DNA of 64,000 nucleotides from the NCBI RefSeq assembly GCF_000021305.1, contig NC_011772.1, positions 3,696,001 to 3,760,000 on the forward strand, given 5' to 3'. Positions within the stretch are counted from its first letter, which is position 1, and each line of letters opens with the position of its first letter. Origin of the DNA: Bacillus cereus G9842 (lineage in GTDB: Bacteria; Bacillota; Bacilli; Bacillales; Bacillaceae_G). Under the pieces are notes generated by a model. It saw only the letters and a program-made list of their open reading frames with translations. It did no database searches and was not told where the DNA came from. Positions 57,719 to 64,000 of the stretch are shown piece after piece. A program made the position numbers and the translations under genes.

Positions 57719-59184
57719 CTAAACCGCTCCCTATATTTAACCTTTGCTGTTCCGATATCAGAAGGCATGATTTCTAGTGTATTCATACCTTTATTAATGA
57801 TAGGAAAATTACTGAAAATGTCCTTAATATTAATCGCATCCTTCCCTTCAATCATTACATGACTATTTTCTGTATCAATTACGACTTTGTCACCAACATC
57901 GACTATATAAGGCGGTGTATTTTGATTATTTAAATTCACTTTCCAAAATTTCAAATCCGAAACTGTCATCGCTTCTACTGGCGGAACATCTTGCCACTGC
58001 ATGATACTAATCTGTATTTGAGCTGCTTTTTCCATATGTTTATTGTCTTTATCGGTCCATCTTGCAAAGCGTTCTGAATCATCTTTTTCTGTTCCAGGAA
58101 GAAATTTTGAAATATAAGCTTCCCAATCATTACCGGTTCTAGCAATCCACAACCTACCATAATACTGATTCCATGTATTCGGATAATCACCACTCTCATA
58201 AATTAAGCCTGTTTTTCCAGGCTTATTATCATATCCAATTACCATCGTTCCAAAATTTTGTTCAGCTTGCCAATAGAGGTCATTCATGGCAATTTTTGAA
58301 AGAACTTTGCTGTTTTCATCGAGTATTGCTATCTCAACTCGTCCCATTTCATTGATCTTTTTACTTTTACATGTAACGTGGGCTTGCATAATAAAATCTT
58401 GTACTGGCCCACCAGGGATACTCTTCTTAACAGCTGCGCCATGCCATCCATTACCCGAGCCATAGTCCGAACAATAGAATTGGTAACTATCTGTTTTCAT
58501 TTCACCAACTGGATTACCGTCTTCCATAGAACTAACCTTACTCCACCCTATAGTTTTGGACATTTCATCCCATATAAGACGTTGATTTCTTTCTACAGGC
58601 AATTGTTCCATTTTTAATGGCACTCCAATACGGAAATAATCCGATTCCTTTGAATATTTATCTTCAAACCATACATCTAAAAAAGTGTTTGGTTTCGTAA
58701 TGTTGATCTCAATAATAGGATTAGAATGAACAGTTCCTTTATTTTGAACGTTTGCCATTAACCCCAGTGCACCTGTTTGAAATTCTACCGTTCGGGTAGG
58801 TCCTAATTTATAAGGCATCGGACAAATAAACTTCAAAGTACCTTTACCTAACGTAACGAAATCATCAAGATTAAAATCTTCATCAATTATAGCTAAATAT
58901 GTTCGATCAGGAGTTGCATCAAATACTAGCTCAACTGCTTCTTCTGTAATTAACCATGCTGCTATTTCTTCTTTTAACGTTTCTAAATCTGTTCCATCTG
59001 GAACGATAATTCCTACAGGGACAGGAAGTGGACGAGGGTCTGTATCCGTTCCTAATAATCTTGCACCTGGATATCCAGGTGTTTTTAAGAAATTACGTTT
59101 TAGAGGTGCCCATGTTGGTGGACTCCATCCCTTTTCTATTTGAATGTACTCCTTTCGTTGGTTGTTAAAAGTAAAAGAACTCAT
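57715..59184 (-). CDS. Distal tail protein (Dit)
   Basis: The 489-residue protein starts with a Sipho_tail/Dit domain (FNNQRKEYIQIEKGWSPPTW ... GTDTDPRPLPVPVGI ... LTLGKGTLKF-type region). Residues ~180-430 add a beta-rich, probably carbohydrate-binding insertion, so it is of the enlarged Dit type. It ends in a typical C-terminal segment (TLEIMPSDIGTAKVKYRERF). It lies between the tape-measure and tail-tip genes as expected for the siphophage baseplate. Confidence 0.86.
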   Translation of the reverse strand: MSSFTFNNQRKEYIQIEKGWSPPTWAPLKRNFLKTPGYPGARLLGTDTDPRPLPVPVGIIVPDGTDLETLKEEIAAWLITEEAVELVFDATPDRTYLAIIDEDFNLDDFVTLGKGTLKFICPMPYKLGPTRTVEFQTGALGLMANVQNKGTVHSNPIIEINITKPNTFLDVWFEDKYSKESDYFRIGVPLKMEQLPVERNQRLIWDEMSKTIGWSKVSSMEDGNPVGEMKTDSYQFYCSDYGSGNGWHGAAVKKSIPGGPVQDFIMQAHVTCKSKKINEMGRVEIAILDENSKVLSKIAMNDLYWQAEQNFGTMVIGYDNKPGKTGLIYESGDYPNTWNQYYGRLWIARTGNDWEAYISKFLPGTEKDDSERFARWTDKDNKHMEKAAQIQISIMQWQDVPPVEAMTVSDLKFWKVNLNNQNTPPYIVDVGDKVVIDTENSHVMIEGKDAINIKDIFSNFPIINKGMNTLEIMPSDIGTAKVKYRERFR

Positions 59185-59212
59185 GCCAACACCTCATTTC
59201 TTTATAAAATAA

Positions 59213-59244
59213 AAGAAACCCAAACCTAAAAGGCTGAGTTTCTT
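59213..59244 (-). terminator. Stem-loop between tape-measure and Dit genes
   Basis: On the minus strand AAGAAACTCAGCC pairs with GGTTTGGGTTTCTT with two mismatches and TTT follows. It overlaps the tape-measure stop and may act as a partial terminator. Confidence 0.5.
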
Positions 59245-61640
59245 TTTGCTTCTCTTTCTTGATACTCGGTTGTATAGCGATAAGTACCGCGTGCCACGTC
59301 TCTTCCTTCTAAATTAACAGGCACTTCAATAACTAAATCTCCCCCAAGCATTGGAATAACTTCACCACTAGAAGATGAACTAGATCCGTAATTAATCACT
59401 TGATTTGATACGCTGCTTGCCATAGCTTGTCTACTATTTGACATACTTCCATACACACCACTCATGACACTCTTTAATCCTGATAATTGACTCACAGAAC
59501 TAGCCATCATACGGCTCATGTCACCCATTAGTTGATTTATTTCTCTCGGCGTTGCAAATTGTTGTCGTGGCATGGCTGCCACAATTCCTGCACCAATATC
59601 TCCAAGTGTCTTTTTATTCAGAGGAAGCACTGCTTCTCGCCCCGCTTCTCCTGCACCTTGCAAGTTTCCGCCATTCATTCCAAAGATAGTTGGTTTAGTA
59701 AAGATACCGCCTTTTGCACGCCAATCAATATTAATTCCTGACGGAAATGTAATATCTTTACCTAAAACATTTTTCGTGCTTGTTTGTAAGCTGAAGTGTG
59801 GAAGAGGTGGCATTTCTGGTTTTGGAATTTTCAACTTCAAGTCACTAAAGAATCCTTTAATCTTTCCAATGAATTTTTCTATACTGTCAACTGCATCTTT
59901 AATTGGATCTATAATGAAATGTTTTGCCGCTTCAAATTTTTCTTGAGCTGCATTCTTAACAGAATCAAATTTTTCCCGTGCTATATTGTACATATCATTG
60001 AATTTCTCTTTTGCAGAATTATAAGCTGAAATAACTGGTTGAACGATGTATGTGTAAACCATCTTCCACGCTTCAAGTGTATAGCCTTTTATTTTCGCCC
60101 AAATTCCTAACATCCAATTGGATAAATCACTAAACTTTTCTTTTACTAAATTCCAAGTATCTTGTACAGGTTTTATAATATATTGTTTAAATAACCCCCA
60201 TGCTGCTGATGTATATGATTTAACTGTCTCCCATTGTGAATTTAGCCAAGAAACTAAATCACTGAACTTTTCTTTTACTAAGTTCCAAGTGTCTAGAACA
60301 GGTTGAATAATATATTGCTTAAATAGTCCCCAAGCAATTTGTGCCATAGCTTTTGCAATTTCCCATTGTGTACCAAGCCAAGTGACCATTTCACCGATTT
60401 GTGTATTTACCCAGTCGTAGGCTTCCTGAATCGGTTGAATAATATATTGACAGATTGCCGCCCATGCAATTTGTGCACCTGCCTGTATTAACAACCAACC
60501 AGCTTCTAAAACGGTAGAAACTGCCGAAATAATTGGATCTAAAACAGTAAGAATTGTATCCCATGTTTCTTGCCATGCTTGCGTTAATGTTCCCCACAAT
60601 TCACATGCTGTTTCAACTAAAGAGGACCACCAGGAGGAAGCAGTTTCAACAATGCCAGACCATAAACTACTAAAGAATTCACCTATCGGATCAAAGAAAC
60701 TATGCATCATTTCTACGAAAGAAGACCATGCTTCAGAAAAGAATTCAACAGTAGAATTCCATGCATCGCTACACGCCTGCTTTACACCCTCCCATAAATC
60801 ACTAAAAAATTGACCTATCGGATCAAAAAATTCATGCATTGCTTCTAAAAATGAAGACCATGCTTCACTACAGGATTGGGATATCCCCTCCCAAAGCTCT
60901 ACTAAGTACTCTTTAATAGAATCCCATGCTTCTATTGTCCAATTTTTAATATCATCCCAGTTTTTATAAATAGCCACTCCAAGAGCAACTATAGCGGCTA
61001 TGATAATAGGAACAATAGCAACTATACCTAGTGCCGCGGCGGCCCCAATTTCAAATACCCCCATGACCGATACAACAATTGGTGCAATAGCCATAAGTGC
61101 CCCTGAAATTACTCCAATAGCCGTTGCAACTGCTGCTAATGTCGCTGCTAATTCTGGATTATTAGAAATCCAATCAGCAATACTAGCAACAACATCAGCA
61201 ATTACTCCTAGTATAGGTTCAAGAGCCATTTGTAAATCTCCCATCGCTTTTTGGAACTTTACAGCTGGATTTGCATCTAATTTTTTAACAGATTCATTTA
61301 AGTTGTCTTGGTTTTGTTGAAGATCCTTTGTTTTCTTAGAAGCTTCAATTAAAGTGTTTGTTAAATTTTGACCTTGATCTTCAAACATAGTGGCTAGAAC
61401 TTTAACCCCAACCTGATTTTTCTTAACTGGGTCTTCTATTCCGTCAATAGCTTTAGCTACTTCTACCATCGCTGCTGCGCCATCTCTTCCGCCTTTAGCG
61501 ACAGATGCTCCCCATTTTTCTATTTGTCCAGTTGCAATACCAGAACCGTCAAGCGCTTCTTTTAAAGCCTTATCAGCTCCTTGTGCGAATTCAGTTAATT
61601 GGACCCTACCTTCTTTCAGCCCGTCTAAGAGATTATCAAT
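59226..61640 (-). CDS. Tail tape-measure protein, exon 2
   Basis: Exon 2 encodes 804 residues, beginning IDNLLDGLKEGRVQL directly after the predicted 3' splice site. It contains hydrophobic segments (residues ~175-225, GAAAALGIVAIVPIIIAAIV), tryptophan-rich repeats, a long helical region and a C-terminus typical of TP901-type tape measures (GGIFTKPTIFGMNGGNLQGAGEAGREAVLPL). ATG 61643 could mimic a start, but its last base is the intron end and it has no ribosome site. Confidence 0.88.
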   Translation of the reverse strand: MDNLLDGLKEGRVQLTEFAQGADKALKEALDGSGIATGQIEKWGASVAKGGRDGAAAMVEVAKAIDGIEDPVKKNQVGVKVLATMFEDQGQNLTNTLIEASKKTKDLQQNQDNLNESVKKLDANPAVKFQKAMGDLQMALEPILGVIADVVASIADWISNNPELAATLAAVATAIGVISGALMAIAPIVVSVMGVFEIGAAAALGIVAIVPIIIAAIVALGVAIYKNWDDIKNWTIEAWDSIKEYLVELWEGISQSCSEAWSSFLEAMHEFFDPIGQFFSDLWEGVKQACSDAWNSTVEFFSEAWSSFVEMMHSFFDPIGEFFSSLWSGIVETASSWWSSLVETACELWGTLTQAWQETWDTILTVLDPIISAVSTVLEAGWLLIQAGAQIAWAAICQYIIQPIQEAYDWVNTQIGEMVTWLGTQWEIAKAMAQIAWGLFKQYIIQPVLDTWNLVKEKFSDLVSWLNSQWETVKSYTSAAWGLFKQYIIKPVQDTWNLVKEKFSDLSNWMLGIWAKIKGYTLEAWKMVYTYIVQPVISAYNSAKEKFNDMYNIAREKFDSVKNAAQEKFEAAKHFIIDPIKDAVDSIEKFIGKIKGFFSDLKLKIPKPEMPPLPHFSLQTSTKNVLGKDITFPSGINIDWRAKGGIFTKPTIFGMNGGNLQGAGEAGREAVLPLNKKTLGDIGAGIVAAMPRQQFATPREINQLMGDMSRMMASSVSQLSGLKSVMSGVYGSMSNSRQAMASSVSNQVINYGSSSSSSGEVIPMLGGDLVIEVPVNLEGRDVARGTYRYTTEYQEREAKRNSAF
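59985..60470 (-). repeat. Tandem 132-base repeats in the tape-measure gene
   Basis: About four units of 44 codons follow each other (each with a QYIIxPVxDTWNLVKEKFSD-like core). Two are very similar in DNA (from 60124 and from 60256, offset 132 bases). A related ~138-base duplication lies at about 60670-60880 (FFDPIGxFFSxLW). Such units set tail length. Confidence 0.75.
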
Positions 61641-61900
61641 CATTTATATTCAACGTGGTTCGCAACGTCACGCCCGTTCTCTTATGAACTGCTATACGTC
61701 ACCGTATAGATTAGACTATATCTTCAACTACTTGAGTTGCTCCCCGTTTCGAGTGTCATTTACTTACACCCTACGTCTTTCGACTAGTCGTTGCACGTTC
61801 CTTAATTAAAAGGCTTCGCTCAGTATTGTCTCATTTGAGAGTTTCACTGAATTAAAGGAGTTTTTCATTGTACGTCACCATACAAGGGAACTATAATCTA
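61641..61900 (-). ncRNA. Group I self-splicing intron in the tape-measure gene
   Basis: The 260 bases separate two parts of one protein. Group I marks on the minus strand are the S element AAGATATAGTC (61724-61714), the R region CAACGACTAGTCG (around 61790-61781) whose GACTA pairs with TAGTC to form P7, and a terminal G at 61641. P1 forms between exon GGAAT (splice after T) and GTTCC at 61891-61887, with the required U-G pair. Splicing joins AAT to ATT in frame. There is no room for a homing endonuclease gene. Confidence 0.92.
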
Positions 61901-63112
61901 ATTCCAACTACCTGTTTCAACGCCTGCTTCCATAATGGCTTGAACTTCCTCAGCTTTAAAGCCTGCACGGGTTAGCTGGCTACCATATTCAGCAATGATG
62001 TCTAACTGTTCTGGCGGAAATCCCATTTTTAACAAAGTATCAACCATACCAAGAGCACTATCTTGCGTTATTCCTAATTCATTTCCTATTTCATAGGTTT
62101 CTTGAATCAACTCTGTAAAATCTATACCTTCATAGGATTGCGCGATTGTTGCTGCACCTTTAACGATAGATGCATTCGCTTCATCACTAATATCTTTATT
62201 TAAAGCCCATTGCCTACGTACACCAGCAAGTGATTCTTCAGCATCTACTCCATAAGCTGTTACGCCTCTTATTGCTTCTTCTACTGATTTTTTCGAGGAT
62301 TCAGGGACATCAAAAGATATATCAATTTTAGTTTTCAATTTTGACATATCAAGTGCTTTTTCAACAGCTGTTGCAATTCCACCACCAGCTGCTAATCCAC
62401 CGATAACATTCTCTAATCCTACTTTTAAACCTTCAAACTTCTTCTCGGTTCTGCCAGCTTCTTGTTGTAAATCTCTTAACTCATTTTGTACTTGTTGTAT
62501 AGAGTTTCCGGCATCCACAGATCGGAGGGCACGTTGTAATTTTTCAATATCAGCTTCAGTTCCTAATGCTTCACGACCAATAAGACCAATTGCTTGTTCT
62601 AACTGTCGACTTGTAGCCGCTCCACTTTTAATTGCATTTACAAGACGATTACCTAATGCATTCGCAAAATCATCAACACTTTTTCCTGTAGCACTAAATA
62701 AAGTTTCTAATTGTCGTGTTGAACTTGCTACATTTTCTTGTTCGGCTTTCATATTACCGAGCTTGTTTTTCAGACCATCAAGTGACCCTTGTGTAAATTC
62801 AATTTCACGCCTAAATGCGCGGTACTGCTCTTCTGAAATTTTCCCATTTTGAAATTGATCTTGAACCTGTTGCTCCGCTTCTTTTAATTTATCGAGCTTT
62901 TGTGTAGTTTTTTCAATTTGTTGTGTAAGCAACTGTTGCTTTTGAGCAAGTGCCTCAACGTTACCGGGATTAAACTTTAATAAACGTTCAACATCTTTTA
63001 ACTCTTTAGTCAAAGAATCACTTTGCTTATTCACGTCTTTTAAGGCATTTTGTAACGGTTGCGTATTCCCTCCAATTTCAATCGTAATTCCTTTAATTTT
63101 TCCTCCTGCCAT
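61901..63112 (-). CDS. Tail tape-measure protein, exon 1
   Basis: Exon 1 encodes the first 404 residues (MAGGKIKGITIEIGGNTQPL ... AGVETGSWN). Long heptad-rich helices (residues ~10-130) are followed by a TP901 tape-measure core (KSGAATSRQLEQAIGLIG; GVDAEESLAGVRRQWALNKD). Without splicing translation stops at the TAG formed by the first intron bases. Joined to exon 2 the protein has 1208 residues. GGGGTGAGATA precedes the ATG. Confidence 0.9.
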
Positions 63113-63129
63113 TATCTCACCCCTTTTTC

Positions 63130-63707
63130 TTAGAAAGCATTAAAGTCTTCTTGAGTTGCTTTTCGAACTTTTTCTTTTCCTGGATTTTTCATTTCAGCAT
63201 ACTCAGCGATATAATCAAAACAATCACCAATCGTCATCACTTCTAAGTCCCAATATGTGAGCTTTGCTTCATAACAAAGAGCAAGGAACAATTCAGTGCT
63301 TAATTCTTCATCACCGAAAGTCCCTTGCTCTTCATTAATTTTCTTTACTTTTTTTTTGCTCCCATTGTTTTTTGAACCATCTCATTAATTTCCGGCATTA
63401 TATCGTAAATAGGAAACTCATCAAACCCTTCTAACCAAGTCATCGGGTCTGGAATTTCAGGATCAGCTGTTTTAGCGTATAACCAAACTAAATCGTAACA
63501 AACTTCAAAATCTACTTTATCGAAATCTAAGTTAGAAAAATCAATGGTGCCTTCTGTTGCATCTTGCGAAGCGAATGTACCTATAGCTCCTAATTTAAAC
63601 ATATCGGCAAATAAATCCCGTCTAAATTGCGCCTTATATCGCTTGGCTGATGCTGCATTAGCTTTTAATTTGACCTGTTTTCCGTCTATTGTAATTGTCT
63701 TTTCCAT
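63130..63707 (-). CDS. Tail assembly chaperone, -1 frameshift product (gpGT type)
   Basis: At the end of the shorter chaperone gene the -1 frame stays open for 72 codons (VKKINEEQGTFGDEELS ... ATQEDFNAF) to a stop at 63132-63130. There is no start codon or ribosome site of its own. The overlap contains A AAA AAG, the best bacterial -1 slippery heptamer. This is the conserved gpG/gpGT arrangement directly upstream of the tape-measure gene; the fusion recruits tail-tube subunits to the tape measure. Confidence 0.88.
63345..63707 (-). CDS. Tail assembly chaperone, short form (gpG type)
   Basis: The 120-residue protein (MEKTITIDGKQVKLKANAAS ... EMVQKTMGAKKK) lies between the major tail protein and the tape measure, and has the length and pattern of Gram-positive siphophage tail assembly chaperones. 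It ends within a run of nine As. AAAGGAGCG precedes the ATG. Confidence 0.88.
   Translation of the reverse strand: MEKTITIDGKQVKLKANAASAKRYKAQFRRDLFADMFKLGAIGTFASQDATEGTIDFSNLDFDKVDFEVCYDLVWLYAKTADPEIPDPMTWLEGFDEFPIYDIMPEINEMVQKTMGAKKK
63348..63358 (-). promoter_or_regulatory. Programmed -1 frameshift site
   Basis: On the minus strand GCAAAAAAAAAGTAA includes A-AAA-AAG in the zero frame immediately before the TAA stop. The stop at 63347-63345 is bypassed in the -1 frame. Confidence 0.85.
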
Positions 63708-63711
63708 CTAC

Positions 63712-64000
63712 TTACGCTCCTTTTGGTAATGCAGGTACTTTTGTATACACTTTTTTGTACCAATTATTATAAATATCTGTTTTTGATTTAGTAGTAGTTT
63801 TCGTTTTAACCATACGTTTTCCATTAATATCAATAGGGCTGGATACAAATTTAAGTTCATTTGTATTTGGCTCCGCTGAATTTGTTTTCGTTTTAGATGC
63901 AAGTGTTGGACGACTTGCAGAACAGTTAAACATAACGTGTCGAGTTGCTCGTACATCGCCATCAAATTCAAATAATAATGCAAATGATTTTCCTTTAGCA
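63712..64000 (-). CDS. Major tail protein (phi13 type), 3' part
   Basis: The frame is open to the window edge and gives 95 residues (AKGKSFALLFEFDGDVRATR ... YTKVPALPKGA). Features such as RHVMFNCSASRPTLASKTK and EPNTNELKFVSSP match the C-terminal half of phi13-like major tail (tube) proteins. It ends four bases before the chaperone ATG region. The start lies outside the window. Confidence 0.85.
   Translation of the reverse strand, partial: AKGKSFALLFEFDGDVRATRHVMFNCSASRPTLASKTKTNSAEPNTNELKFVSSPIDINGKRMVKTKTTTKSKTDIYNNWYKKVYTKVPALPKGA

Larger units (their letters stand above)
47747..64000. mobile_element. Prophage-like element inserted in dpaB (left part)
   Basis: From the dpaB junction to the window end all genes are of phage or accessory type: lipoproteins, a peptide and a secreted protein on the plus strand, then lysis and tail genes on the minus strand in siphophage order. 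The integrase/recombinase, head and replication genes are not in view and must lie to the right. The late module is intact apart from the intron in the tape-measure gene, which should be spliced out. Confidence 0.93.

Noticed and set aside
61641..61643. ATG as the start of a separate downstream tape-measure gene
   Set aside because: There is no Shine-Dalgarno sequence, and the codon is formed by the last bases of a group I intron; the upstream gene supplies the missing N-terminus.
63708..63983. Ninety-one-codon frame at the right edge
   Set aside because: The neighbouring frame matches the phi13-type major tail protein; this one is its shadow.
1..64000. CRISPR arrays, tRNA or rRNA genes, and insertion sequences
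   Set aside because: No regularly spaced repeats, cloverleaf sequences, rRNA segments or transposase genes were found on either strand.

Overview
The window looks like chromosome of a Bacillus cereus-group bacterium. It is AT-rich and follows the Bacillus gene order mutL-mutS-cotE-ymcA-miaB ... spoVS-ymdB-rny-recA-cinA-pgsA-rodZ-ymfK/J/I/H/F ... spoIIIE-ylzJ-tepA-rnjB ... dapA-dapG-asd, nearly all on the minus strand. korAB and a dipeptidase gene sit between miaB and spoVS. Sporulation genes (cotE, spoVS, spoIIIE, a piece of dpaB) show a spore-former.

Layout. 1-7.9 kb: a flavoprotein gene, a lipoteichoic acid synthase, a large TPR-dynamin GTPase, a small protein and gene debris. 7.9-15.4 kb: mismatch repair (mutSL), spore coat cotE, ricA and miaB. 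15.8-25.4 kb: 2-oxoacid:ferredoxin oxidoreductase, dipeptidase, spoVS (sigma-H promoter), ymdB, RNase Y, recA (LexA-type box, no intron) and cinA. 25.4-31.7 kb: pgsA, rodZ and the ymf genes, including the EF-P modification reductase ymfI. 31.8-37.8 kb: a nucleoside ABC importer operon headed by a GntR regulator. It is preceded by a sigma-A promoter, a guanine-type purine riboswitch and an intrinsic terminator. 37.9-47.4 kb: spoIIIE, ylzJ, tepA, RNase J2 (structured leader) and the lysine/diaminopimelate genes dapA-dapG-asd.

At about 47.75 kb the chromosome is interrupted by a prophage-like element that runs past the right edge. It splits dpaB (spoVFB), the dipicolinate synthase subunit B gene: only the last 62 codons remain next to asd, and the 5' part must lie beyond the element. 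This resembles sporulation-regulated intervening elements (skin in sigK, SPbeta in spsM, and a reported spoVFB element in B. weihenstephanensis). From the attachment site inward the element carries three related lipoprotein genes, a 30-residue cationic peptide and a secreted protein on the plus strand. On the minus strand follow a GH25 endolysin, a BhlA-type holin, a zinc-ribbon protein, tail-tip protein, Dit, the tape-measure protein, a tail assembly chaperone with a -1 frameshift site, and a partial major tail protein. The tape-measure gene is broken by a 260-nt group I intron whose predicted splicing restores one reading frame.

Most interesting points: the split dpaB, the intron in the tape-measure gene, the riboswitch-controlled regulator/transporter operon, the paralogous lipoproteins at the element edge, and a long-range inverted repeat covering the ribosome-binding region of rnjB. 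All family calls come from reading translated sequence and motifs; no database search was run.
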